Part shown: piece after piece, positions 11,561 through 21,628 of the stretch
How the letters are laid out: the number at the start of each line of letters is the position of its first letter
Position numbering within the stretch: the first letter of the stretch is position 1
NCBI GenBank assembly: GCA_965649825.1
Contig: OZ287712.1
Coordinates: forward strand, 1 to 64,000
From: Penicillus capitatus
Lineage: Eukaryota > Chlorophyta
Length of the DNA stretch: 64,000 bases
Direction of reading: 5' to 3'
Program-made: the position numbers and the translations under genes
The notes under the pieces: generated by a model
Databases searched by the model: none
Seen by the model: only the letters and a program-made list of their open reading frames with translations
Told to the model about the DNA's origin: nothing

Positions 11561-11572
11561 TGGTTTCGGAGC
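11561..11572 (+). promoter_or_regulatory. Putative tRNA primer-binding site
   Basis: TGGTTTCGGAGC begins 3 bp after the LTR and starts with the TGG expected from a tRNA CCA end. The tRNA itself is not identified. Confidence 0.55.
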
Positions 11573-12429
11573 GTCGTAGGCGTTCTTCTACTGCTGCTGG
11601 TGGAAAGCGAAGCCGTTCCGTGCAGACTAGCCACCGACCGCACGGACAAACATTACAAACACATCCGACTCTGTGTCGTCCGTGTCCGCGCCTCAGATGC
11701 CTCCAGTTGAGGTCCCTGGACCGGCACAAGTACGGATGGTATGTGACGATGCCTTTGTCTGCGGTGGTTGACTCCGCTGACCGCATCTCAGCTTCGCCGA
11801 GGGTTTCGTCGATGCGACTGCGTCGTCGCTCACAGCCTTCGTGAAGTTGCGGTGGTCAGTCTCACAGCGGCATGTGGTGCTGCGGCGTAAATCTGGAAAC
11901 ATGGGGTCGATTTCGGCGAAGTTCGGTCGCCAGTCAGTCGTGCAGTTGTTTCGGAACAATCGGCAGTGGATGTCGTTTTCGTCCGAGCAAACGTCGACCG
12001 AGACGCATCGACTGACGGATCAGATATGCCGACTGGGAGTACAGATAGCCGGAAGTCGAGGAAGGCAGCTACGGGAAACGTCAATTGCGCGGAGACGACG
12101 CCGACTGCAGTAGCATCGGCTCTGGAACACTCGTGTACTAAGCAGTAACACATTCAGTATGCCGATGACCTGCCAATAGGCGGGCCATCTGCAAGCGATC
12201 GTGACGCAAATCTGGATTCGTTTCGCAGAGCGAACTATCTGCCATGCTCGTGTACTGTCACTCAATCGAAGACCGCAACTTCTGGGATACGAAGACGCAG
12301 CGGACGCGCTACGTCTCGATCATCTGACAACAGAAGGTCGCATGGTGATCGAGAAAGCGCATTGCGTGCATTGGTGTACATCAGAATCTCAGCCATCTGA
12401 CGAGTGGCGATGGGTAACTGATGCTCAAG

Positions 12430-12718
12430 ATGCGGAAGAGTTCGATCAATTCTGCCGGTCAGTGCATGGATTCAAGACAATACGACAGACGAGTCTCCTC
12501 TACGATTGATCTATGCAGATAATGCGCAGGTGTTTTGTGGATCTGCCGTATCGACATGGTGTGAAGAACAGGACGTGTCACACCTCACGTCTGGGGTTTA
12601 TAGTCCACAATCCAATGGCCTAATTGAACGCAGTATTCAGACGATCAGCGATCGGAGAAGAAGACAGCTGAAGGGTCTTGTTACTCAAGCAGAATTCGCA
12701 TCTACTCGACGACGGTGA
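12430..12718 (+). pseudogene. Integrase core fragment of the LTR element
   Basis: Two overlapping frames around 12500 give residues typical of a copia integrase: an ADNAQVF segment with the second catalytic Asp and, about 35 residues later, YSPQSNGLIERSIQT with the catalytic Glu. This spacing and the SPQSNG-x-x-ER motif are diagnostic of the DD35E core. A break near 12505 separates it from the upstream part (AEEFDQFCRSVHGFKT). The first catalytic Asp and the zinc-binding domain were not found. The frame ends 18 bp before the right LTR. Confidence 0.75.
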
Positions 12719-12726
12719 AGTTGCGC

Positions 12727-12735
12727 AGGGAAGAG
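12727..12735 (+). promoter_or_regulatory. Putative polypurine tract
   Basis: AGGGAAGAG directly abuts the right LTR, as expected for plus-strand priming. It fixes the element as rightward, in agreement with the integrase fragment. Confidence 0.6.
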
Positions 12736-12895
12736 TGATGGACTGAAACGCCGGCAAGTCAGAGACTAGTCTGCAGAATCGAAGACATCGAACAATTAAT
12801 CATTAATCCGCGTTCGCCCGCCGTTTCTCTGCCTCCGCCTCGCATCCGCATGCGCGCCGACGGCGCCCGGCGCACCGCGCCGCGCGCGCACGACA
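12736..12895 (+). repeat. Right LTR
   Basis: 160 bp with the same TG...CA ends. It is preceded directly by the purine tract and followed by the GAAGC target duplicate. Confidence 0.92.
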
Positions 12896-13095
12896 GAAGC
12901 AATGGAGACATCACCCATCAAATTCTCCCTTCTGCTGAGAGGCGTCGTGGGTTGGACATCGACGGGGGAGATCCACGGCAATGAAAGACGTGCTGACCGT
13001 TCGCTCTCCGCCGGGTAAGTGGTCGCAGTATGGCGATCAGCATTAAAGGGTCTCCAATCCCGCCGGGAAAAGTAACCGAAACTCTCAGAGCGTCA

Positions 13096-14260
13096 CTCGT
13101 CCTGTCTCTGTGTCCCACAAATGAATGTTACAGTTGTAACCTGTGCTGAGAAATTTCCGGCCGCCATTACTGAAGAAAATATCGCGTACACCCTAGACAC
13201 ATCGTCCCCTCTTGTCATCCACAAGGCTCAGGATGCATTCTTGCAGTACTCTGGAGTGACCCAGATAGGTGTATACATTTGCCGGAATTGAAGACGTCCC
13301 AGATTTTGACACGGCCGTCCATGCCTGCAGAGAGGATCAGATGACCAGAAGACGGGAAGAACTAAATGGCATTGACGCCCTTTATGTGACCCGACCAGGA
13401 ATGCACCCATCTCTTTGGCAAATAACAGAACTCATTGTCCTTCTTCTTATCTTTGGTTGGATCCAGCCACTTGCCTTTCTCTTCTTCTTTGCCGTGAAAA
13501 TTGCTCTTGATGATAATCTCACCACTCTGTTTCAGCTTCTTCGCCGCCTTCGCTTCATTGATCTTCTCCAAACAGGCTCTCTGCTCTTTGATCAGCTCAT
13601 TCGTGGTCACTTCTTTCTTGGCCATGGCTGAGAGTGCGTAATCTGAAAAGGCTGTGTGGGATCGAATGAAGCCATACGAGCCTGTTTGGTCTCTTCTTTA
13701 GCCCGCTTTTCTTATGCTGTTTTCTCTTCCTCTGCGCACTGGAAGCATCCATCGTAAACACAGACTCCCCTACAAGACAATCATGTCATGCGCGTCTCTG
13801 TACATCCGTCAGGAATACACACCGAAATTCTTCTCCCATGCTTTCTTGTCACGGATGATGGTCTTTCTTGTCGGGTCCATTGCATAACCGAGACTAAATT
13901 TGTCACAGTCAGTCCAAGAGATGTGACAGCTGTGCACTCTTATGGGATCTGTGAAATGTCATGTACTGCTCATCAAATACATGTGGTCGAGATGAGTGTC
14001 CTCCACAGCTCCTTGCCTGTCCAATGATTCTGTAACCCAACCCTAATGGATCTCTGTTCATCTAGAGGATTGGGTCCTATGAATGACAGCATTTATCTCA
14101 CACTTTCGAACAAAGTGTGAGAGAACATACCATAGACTGGGGCTATCAGGTCTTTGTACTTGGGATTCGTCTGCGGCTTCCTGGACGCCGGATCTTTGAC
14201 AGCAGCATCATCTTTTCGAGACTTGTGCGGCACAGCACAACGACATACCTTGAAACTCTC
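13096..14260 (-). pseudogene. CDC40: PRP17/CDC40 splicing-factor relic
   Basis: Leftward fragments follow the order of PRP17. An N-terminal NPKYKDLIAPVYG is followed by a hairpin-bearing intron and PNPLDEQRSI. Next come HVFDEQYMTFH, GYAMDPTRK and the hallmark SNFHGKEEEKGKWLDP and YLPKRWVHSWSGHIKGVNAI. Then come the first WD40 repeats ([19 protein letters not shown] and [18 protein letters not shown]). PRP17 acts at the second step of splicing and normally carries seven WD repeats. Here there is an in-frame TAG inside the first repeat, an apparent 2-nt loss after KCIH, frame breaks in the N-terminal part, and everything after the second repeat is missing. Other genes in the window end normally on TAG, so the stop is real. 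A working copy must exist elsewhere. Confidence 0.75.
14096..14122. other. 11-bp perfect hairpin in PRP17 relic intron
   Basis: Arms TCTCACACTTT and AAAGTGTGAGA with a 5-base loop lie within an intron of the decayed PRP17 gene. Confidence 0.65.
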
Positions 14261-14473
14261 GCGTCAGACTTGTTTGTGCGATTTCCGTTTCCACAGGTGT
14301 GAGACCTGTGCAAGGAGTTAGTGGGGTAAGGGACCACCTGAATAAGAAATGAAAGCGAGAAACACATCAACGGCGCCCGGTTCCGGTCCCGGTTCCGGTC
14401 CCGGTCTAAGAATGGGACAAAATGTGCGTTACCGCGGTCACGATCACCGTCGTACAAAAAAGGGTCTGTCTTC

Positions 14474-15407
14474 ATGCAACGGACTCTCGCGTGGCATCCT
14501 GCAACACTCTACACGGCGTTTCGACGAAACCAGACATGGAGAATTGAAGCAAAGCCTGGATCGAGGCTGCGGCCTCGGGATCGCCGGGAACGAGACACAG
14601 TGTTCTCGCCTCCGTTTCCAGAAATGGTCAAGCCCGGAGAGCGCCCCGAGGATATCGTCGGGATTAAACAGCTTGTCAACGATGCAGACCTCGTGATCGA
14701 ACCAGAAAAGGAACGGATTCTTCTAGACGGTCCACTTCCAGGCAGCTTCCGCCTCTTCTCCTTCCACGAATCCGTTGATGTCTATGTCGCCCAGAACGAC
14801 GCAGGACAGTCGAATACGGCCCAGACATATCTCTACGATCGAGATGCTCAAGCAGAATCAAATGCAGCGGCATCCTTCACGGACGAGATTCCTGAAGATG
14901 ATCCATCAAAAGCAGTCGTCGAGAAACTGCAATCTGACGTCCAGTTTTTGCGTCATCTAGTAAGTCTAGATTCTCCTCTATGCTTTTCTCACTGAATGCT
15001 GCAGGTTTTGGATTTAACATCCAGTCTCGAACAAAGCGAACGTACACACGAACTGAGAGATCAAGCGGATCAAGTGATCAAAGATGAACTGTGCTCTTAT
15101 GAGCGATCCAAGAAAAGAGAGGGACTGCAAGGAGTCAAAGCTAAGACTGATTACATCGCGCGCCCAGTCAGCTTTATAGCCCTAGCGTCCGCGGACCGCT
15201 GTCATGTCAAGCAGCGGACAGCCTGTCCGGTCCGCGGGGCCGCAACCGTTATCACGTACCCGTCACATACTCGAAGGGTTGTTCAAGAAAATGGGCTTGA
15301 TTAAGAATATTGATGACGAAATAAAGAGGGACACGAAGATTATAGAAGCGAGAATCTTAAAAACTGTGCACACAATAGAGGAGTACTTCGGCAACATTGG
15401 ACTGTAA
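14474..15407 (+). CDS. Unknown protein with C-terminal coiled coil
   Basis: The first exon (to about 14959) holds a basic N-terminus and then EMVKPGERPEDIVGIKQLV and DPSKAVVEKLQSDVQFLRHL. A 45-nt GT-AG intron (about 14960-15004) leads to VLDLTSSLEQSERTHELRD, a helical segment. The best 3' part is another frame ending at 15407 (ILEGLFKKMGLIKNIDDEIK...). Reaching it needs a further splice near 15170-15215, where the sequence is a GC-rich compound palindrome. The composition is consistent with a coiled-coil cytoskeletal or complex subunit, but I recognise no family. The start codon is uncertain. It is transcribed away from the PRP17 relic. Confidence 0.5.
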
Positions 15408-16325
15408 GCCTGGAGGGCGTCTGTGAGCGACAGACGCTCGCGACAGAGACGGATGGGACATAATGATAGAAGATAAATTGTCGCGAAAAACGACAGAGCG
15501 TCCGTTTAAAAAAGTTTCGCTAGGGTTTTGTGTTTCGCCGCGATTTTTGCGTTCGCGGTGCAAATAGCACAGCGTCTTGCTGAAAAAATGTAACCACGCC
15601 GCGATCTTCTCGTCGGTATCGTTCGCGTCGGTAGGGATCGACCACCCTATAAGATACTGTCCCTTGTCGACGACATTGCATAGACGTTGCAGATCTAGTT
15701 CTAGTCTTTCACGAACTTGAAAAGTTCTACACCAATCGGCTCTCTTATGAGAATTCCTTGAACATCCATCCCAAACTAAAACACTGCGATCATGTTTACA
15801 AGCAAGTAAAGTACAATATCTCCCCGTGCATCCAGGTAACAACACCCTTCTCTAGAATGTTGGATGTTATTGGCAGTCGGGAAGGTTATCTGTCGTGTTT
15901 GGTATTTGAGCTCGGCCAAGACACTGAGAACCACATCCTGATCTTCGAGATGTTAGCAGACCCACAAAACTAACGTGTGCTTTGAGATGTGCAGTTCTGG
16001 CAGAGAGATTTGAGAACTAGATTTCGATCTTGCTGGATTTCTTCCACCGAATGCAATGCATCTCTCGTGTCGTATTTTGATCTAGTACCAATGATGGTGC
16101 CGGTGTTCTAATCGACTGCAGAGTAGGTTGGCGGTTGAGATCCGTAGTCATCTGTGTCAAAGAGGACGTAACAAAGTCGATAAAGCCAGCACATGGTGTG
16201 AGACAACGACCATCTGCCAGATGAAGAAGGTAGCTTAGTCTTGCCATGTGCAGCTTAATGGAGAAAGTAATGCTCTCACCGTCACAATGCACTGCACTGG
16301 TTGATCCAAAGAACTTGGGATGGAC
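15408..16325. other. No confident gene
   Basis: A leftward frame at about 15700-15480 (including LQRLCNVVDKGQYLIGWSIP) looks protein-like but has no recognised relatives and no supported start or splice sites. The rest shows nothing I can support. Confidence 0.4.
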
Positions 16326-17459
16326 CTAGCACTTTTCTGTCTTCCATATGACCGAAGCCGAAGGCATCACTCTTCCGGGATCACTTCGCAGAAGGGCACG
16401 GGCATTGATGCCTTGGAATGCAAAAGTGGAGACGTCACAGATTCGATGCTGCTGTTGAGAACAGCGTCCCTGTCCCATTCGAGATATGTTCCATTGAATC
16501 CGTGTGCTTCTAAAGTCCTCCAGATGTGGATTCGGCGTTCTCAAATGTGAGATCCTTGGCACTGTGTGTGAAGAGAGGAAGTATAAGGCAGCCATACATC
16601 TCACAACAACAGCTGCAGGTTCTGCATGTCCCAGACGGGATTTGCTACTGATCAGTGTGACGCCTTCTGAAGTGCGCATGGCGTCAGAGAAGACGCCGGA
16701 AATGGCTCCAAGTTCAATAGGGTCGCTAAACCCGGTTCCAGTTCGATGAACAGACACGCCTGTCACTTCATCAGCCGTGAGATTGGCAGTCTGGAGTGCC
16801 TCTCTGGCTACGGACTGTTGAGAAGGCCCATTGGGTGCCGTCAAGAAACTCGATCTGCCATCTTGATTAAAGTGATGCTTCTTAGATAGCCCAGTATTGT
16901 TTATCTGCTTCATAGGAATCCAGTGCCGGAAGGAACGACGCACAAGCTTCTGCACGAACATACCCATCTGCAGCTGCATCCAGTATCTTGCAACGGCCTT
17001 CGCTCGACAGCATTTCCGTTTTGTAAAATGCGACAGGCGTGTGAGGACTCAATAGAAGATTGATGCCTGCATTGATAGCTGCTGGGTATCTCTGTGTCGT
17101 TAATAACCTCATGGCCATGTGCAGAGAGACTAAGAAGAAGAGCATGCGACATCTGCGGTAAAGGCCGGGCCCCTTAATCCATATGTATAAGACAATCGCC
17201 CTGATGTCACACTTATGGCCCCTCTGGTGGCACCACAGTCCGAGATCTGCCTTCCGTTGTATTTGAGTTGAAGTTTATCATAGTCCATTGAAGAACAACG
17301 ACAACATTTATCACGTTTTAACTGTGATATGCACGTTGCCATGCCGCATCGGCGTTGCGTCAGATGTGGTAAAGAACGAATCCTGCTGTCAGCTAAGAAG
17401 CGATCGAGATCATTGTTGCTTAGATCTCTCAAGCCTATTTTTCGCATTAGTCGTATCAC
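16326..17459 (-). pseudogene. Type I polyketide synthase ketosynthase relic
   Basis: The order of motifs is that of a beta-ketoacyl synthase domain. They are GRLSYTYGLRGPAFTADVACSSS-like (active-site Cys), INLLLSPHTPVAF, DAAADGYVRAE, FNQDGRSSFLTAPNGPSQQS, VHRTGTGFSDPIELGA (His motif, with Arg for the usual Gly), SKSRLGHAEPAA (second His) and FAFQGINARALL. The frame breaks by one base directly after the CSSS triplet and again before the NQDGRSS motif. No acyltransferase, ACP or other domain flanks it. It is therefore a single-domain remnant of a modular PKS or FAS gene. Intron explanations for both breaks are unlikely because motif spacing is preserved to within one base at the first break. 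Confidence 0.8.
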
Positions 17460-17765
17460 AGATGGCGTTAAGATCTTCTCCGTGCGAATACTCCGAGAGT
17501 TGTAATGTCAGCGACGTGCCGTGTAGTGAATGAACATAACCCCCAAACATGCTCTTTAAACTGCTGTTTTGTTTTGCTAGAGTAAATCAGCTAACGCCAT
17601 GGGTGGCATTGCAGTTAAGTAGACCATGTGCATGAGACACACGCAGACAAACAACAGGCACAAATGAGTGTACGATTTCATCTGGACTTTGGACAAGTTC
17701 CCCCCGAGTTGGCTCAGCAAAGACAGAAGCTGGCAAGAATCGAACCAGATCAACAAGAAGAACCA

Positions 17766-18310
17766 TCAGGCAGAGACATTGATTTGCTTAGTACCAGAAG
17801 ATTTAAAATCAGGATTGCATTCGTAATACCCATTATTTGGTTTCAAAACGCTGACAAACCAGTACCTTTGAAGACTGACCCCATCCCATCTAAACTGAAG
17901 AATCCCGAAGTGTCCTCTCGACGTCGTCTTGATGTAGCCTCCCGTCAAGAATTGAGTCGTCGGAGAATAGTAAAAGTCGAAAGTGTTATTGAGGCTTTTC
18001 ATCACTCCTGCAAGAAATCTCGGTCACGATTTCTCAGAATAGAGGATCTACCTGAGTATCTCAAGCTAACAGAGTCATCCAGAGTGAGCTCCAGACGTGC
18101 CTCGTCGTGTTTTCCGCTTGGCACGTCCTCGGCATTATACCAATACGTACAAATGTAAGTTCCTTCGGGAACCCTGTCGACTGGGAACGGCTTCGCCTCG
18201 GCCGTTCCACAGAAAACACTGGTGAAGCAGAGGACAGCAACTGAAATAAAACAATACACCGAGCATTGGATCTAGAAAAGTCGCAAACCTGCCAGACTTG
18301 TCGCTTTCAT
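17766..18310 (-). CDS. Small secreted protein, three exons
   Basis: Exons 18289-18310, 18052-18240 and 17766-18007 join through introns of 48 and 44 nt to give exactly 151 codons. The product starts MKATSLAVAVLCFTSVFCGT, a typical signal peptide with an Ala-rich cleavage region (GTAEAKP). The mature chain of about 125 residues is aromatic-rich (TYICTYWYNAEDVP, NTFDFYYSPTTQFLTGGY) with few cysteines, suggesting a small beta-rich extracellular domain. No known family is recognised. The first exon encodes only the first seven residues, so the first intron interrupts the signal-peptide sequence. A rightward ORF over the same bases is a shadow. Confidence 0.78.
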
Positions 18311-21024
18311 GTTGGACACCACGCAGAAGAACTTGATTTCGTTAACCGGGTAGGATGAGAACAGAACTTGCAAAAAACATTGTGCAACAGCGCTTTATAT
18401 ATTTCATCTGCATGGAAGCAAATCAGGTAACGTTTACAACGCCGAGTTTAGTTTACTACTTTGGGCGCCTATGTCAGCGCAGCGAGAGGCAAAGAGCTTC
18501 CTTCGGCAGTACCAAGAAACAGACATGATCCGCGTGATCGTGTCGGTCACCGTAATGGTGTGACGGCATTTGTGATCCTTAAAAAACAGCACGGGAGAGC
18601 AAAACATGGGCCGAAATTATCGACGGTTTGCAGCACAGCACGCGAAGGTTTTTGAAACCCCAACACCTCTCGCCGAGGATTACCTTGAAATCCGTCTGTC
18701 GAGATGAAGAATGACGTTATAGTCACATAAAATGGTTTTTCGTCGACTACAGCGGTCGGCTGTAGTTTGCGTGGCCTTCTTTATCGTTTTTTTGTGTCTG
18801 TTTGTGATAAGAGCAGGTTTGGCAGTATTTCTTACTTCTTTCTAGTCACCAGTTTCCTAGCGATGAACAAGACGGACCGCTTCCGTCGGAACATCTTTTA
18901 GTCGAAGAACCTTTTCTTCGACTAAACCACTTTTCATCAAGTACCGCGTCGTGCTGTCAAAGACCTATCAGATCTTGTTTTCCCGACACAATGAGGTGGC
19001 AACCACTACATCAGTCTGTGGTTCAGTTCAAGTGCTTCTGACTGATTAGGCGTCCGATACTGAATGATGGGTCGGTCATCTGTAACCATGGCCATACGCA
19101 GTGTAGTTACCCCATCGTCGTCGATCGTGTCGAATTCGTATCGTTCTGCCTTCATCTGCTGACTTGGTACATCCAAAAGTGCTAGTTCACTTTAATTGCA
19201 GACGATGTTAGTTCATAAAGCCAATTCAATTTGAGCAGGGCATTCACAAGTGATGACTCCACGCTATTGCAATTCTCGTCCTTCTACCCGGTAACGAACA
19301 CAAACACCAAGACAGATCGCGGTCGTTGAAAGTGCATTGCCGGATCGATCATGTCTCTTAAATCATCATCCCCGAGGGTGAGTGATCTGACGCAGCGCAA
19401 CCAATTTCGCTACTCCACCTCATCTCTTCACTGTGCCGAGTATATTCTGTTTCATCGGAATGATTTACCGCCAGGTGTCGATCAGCTTCTCCCTTCCCAT
19501 CATCTAGTTCGGTGTGTATAGTTCTACAGATGAATCGTATGTTGAGGTCTCTGTTGTAACATTCGAACTCACTCTTCGATCGAAGAAACATTTCGGCTCT
19601 TCGGGATTTCGGTACGTGCCATGACACAATCGTCAGGCTTCAGTCCACCGTATGCATTTCCGTAGAGGTCCCTCAAATCAGAATGCACGCAAGCGCGACC
19701 ACCGTTGAGTCGTTGTGGATACAGAAGACGTAAGTTCAGAGTCGCCGGTAAAGCAATGGATAATTTCTTCTATTCTGTTCGGTGCAACTTGGATTCATTC
19801 ATTGCATTGACGATTGGCACCTTCTGTGCGCCATTCGAATGCATCAGCTTCACAAAAGAAAATTTGTTAAATTCGTCATATTCGTAATCGAACATTCTAT
19901 TCTGGTGTCGCGTGCTGCTTCGTCGACTTTCTCGTCTGGTAATGCTTTTTTGAATAGATTTGCAACCGACTATATGAGAAGACACTACATGCTCAGACTG
20001 CAGCCGGAACGGGATCTTGCGAGACGTATTCAAATGAGAACGAAGACGTCGACAACAGTGAGATATAACACCTGAGACTGGTGGAAGGATATAGATCCCG
20101 AAATGCAAAGAGAGCAATCCCGCGGTGATTCAGTGATGGGATTGTCGTCGTTCCGTTTTTTGCATTTGAAGTTGCCACCACTGCGGAAATCTTCCTTTGA
20201 AACCACTGCGTCTCCCAAAGAAAAATGTTGACGCTTTCACGTTACAGAGATTCACTCATCGCAATCTTCTGTTCGAGTCTCTTTTCCGGCACATTAGCGT
20301 GGTCAAAAGCATAACACCTTGAGGATGTATCATTTTTCCAGCGAATCTAAATCCTCTTAGAGATCCCGTACCAATGAAAACATCATCCGATGCTCAAAAG
20401 CGATAGAAAGAACGACTTGTCTTCAGATAAGTTTAAGAATACCTGTTTCTTTCTCGACGCCGGGAACAAATTAAAGTACGAGGAAAGACGCAAAAAGGCA
20501 AAGTTTTCTCGAGATTTCAGATTCGGTAGTTGTTAAAAGCGTCGCGCCTGTCACCGGGATACACGTTTGTTTTGGCTCATGTCGCTCGGTTACGCACCCT
20601 CCCTTTACTTATGGACTCTTTCGCCTAAGAGCGCGTCGTCCTCCGAAGCTGATGCCACTTCCTTATTATCTAGTCAGTAAGCACCTTCCGCCCGCTTTAG
20701 TCTCTCGTCGATTTCGCCGTCACGTCAAATGCTGCTTAATCGCGTCTCCGACTAAGCCTGACTGCAAGCCAGCCTTCTCTTTTGCTTTTTCCAAAACAAA
20801 TCTACTATGCAAGGGTAGTTAGCCACAGTCAGCACTTGCTTTCATTTATGCGTACCATATGCAAGTTATCCAACAAACCGCAGACACGTGCAGCTGCCAT
20901 GCAGGTAACAATCTCAGTTGCCGTGCAGCTGCGTGTTCGGCGGCAAAGATATAAACAGCGAATGTTGGTAGGTTAGAAACAACTACAACGCGCTTTCTCT
21001 GTCATCATCCCCAAACGTTGCAAT
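18311..21024. other. Gene-poor stretch
   Basis: No confident gene is seen. A short perfect hairpin lies at 18897-18926. A leftward frame near 20180-19770 (QNRMFDYEYDEFNKFSF and AQKVPIVNAMNESK) looks like the 3' part of a protein, perhaps with a second exon at 20180-19995, but it lacks a clear start and any known relative. Confidence 0.4.
18897..18926. other. Perfect 13-bp hairpin
   Basis: Arms TTTAGTCGAAGAA and TTCTTCGACTAAA flank a 4-base loop. No gene is seen close enough to assign a role. Confidence 0.7.
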
Positions 21025-21628
21025 ATGAAACAAGTTGTTGTCCTTGTTCTGGTTTTGTTCGTTGCTGGAACGGAGTTTCCTATTTGCGGTACGTCGACAC
21101 AGCCTACGCTGCTGCGTCGCCTTTATGATAAGCGCGGAGAGTCCGCGGAGTGTCGTTGACAACTTCGCCTATTCGATGAAGAGGGGCCTTAGATGAAAAT
21201 CCTCAAGGAGAACGGCCATCTTTTATTTGATCACTACAACGGACGTGCTGGGTTTCTTCTCTTTCTAACCGGCGTTGTTCCCTTCAGGCGCGCAGTCTGA
21301 TATCGAATGCACTCCAAATCCCTGTGCTTCCGCCGGGTGCCCTGGCAACCCACAAGCCATCTGCTATCTCAGTCTTCGTGGGGATACGATTTTCATCCGC
21401 GACGGAAGAATCGTCCTCGACTGCAGTACATCAGCATTCGTTATACGAGAGAGAGGCTCGACTGTGTTCCCTTTAGGTGTTATGAGTGCATCGATTCAGC
21501 CGGCAGCTGCTGATGTTGTTCCTATAGTTAGCAATCCTCCGCAGGTAACGCCCATTCCTGGAGTTCCCCCTCCTCCTGTCGATCCTGACGACAACGTTGC
21601 TGTCAATTCTCCTGGAAGCGGGCGTTAG
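21025..21628 (+). CDS. Small secreted Cys/Pro-rich protein, two exons
   Basis: Exons 21025-21088 and 21288-21628 join across a 199-nt GT-AG intron into 135 codons. The start MKQVVVLVLVLFVAGTEF is a strong signal peptide. The mature part opens with a cysteine cluster (ECTPNPCASAGCPG) and continues with AICYLSLRGDTIFIRDGR. It ends in a proline-rich tail (PIPGVPPPPVDPDDN), giving a small disulfide-bonded head and a flexible tail. The cysteine spacing is not one I can place in a family. As in the secreted gene at 18310, the first intron lies just after the signal peptide. Export to the surface or outside is likely; function is unknown. Confidence 0.75.

Larger units (their letters stand above)
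11400..12895 (+). mobile_element. Short LTR retrotransposon, Ty1/copia-like, non-autonomous
   Basis: The element has two direct terminal repeats (11400-11557 and 12736-12895) that begin TG and end CA, flanked by the 5-bp duplication GAAGC at 11395-11399 and 12896-12900. A primer-binding-like TGGTTTCGGAGC (11561-11572) sits 3 bp after the left repeat. A purine tract AGGGAAGAG (12727-12735) abuts the right repeat. The only recognisable protein is part of an integrase core just before the right repeat; reverse transcriptase and RNase H are absent. In copia elements these follow integrase, so an internal deletion up to the 3' LTR is the likely cause, leaving a 1,496-bp element that needs a helper. 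The repeats are identical over about the first 128 bp and differ by a few substitutions and a 2-bp indel near the end, so insertion is fairly recent. Confidence 0.9.
9530..13090 (-). pseudogene. Multi-exon acidic protein gene split by an LTR element
   Basis: Leftward coding sequence is seen in several exons. They lie at about 13090-12896 and 11399-10950 (one exon with the insertion 11400-12895 removed), about 10355-10252, 10191-9995, 9960-9750, and a last exon ending in TAG at 9530-9532. The 10252/10191 junction is a 60-nt GT-AG intron that keeps frame. The protein is acidic and polar, for example SVGDADEDSHFDGDIIDSDV, SDGISDEMDVDDIRC and DYKHNDDELYEWMVFV. Some exon joins (near 9990 and 10900) are unresolved. 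The frame is open straight across the empty insertion site, so the transposon landed inside coding sequence and must truncate the product on this copy. I do not recognise the family. The 5' end merges with the 3' end of the PRP17 relic near 13095. Confidence 0.55.

Noticed and set aside
13340-13345. Reassigned TAG codon (stop inside the PRP17 WD repeat)
   Set aside because: RPS9, the RecG fusion and WDR48 end on TAG at the expected C-termini, and the PRP17 copy has further frame damage, so TAG is an ordinary stop.
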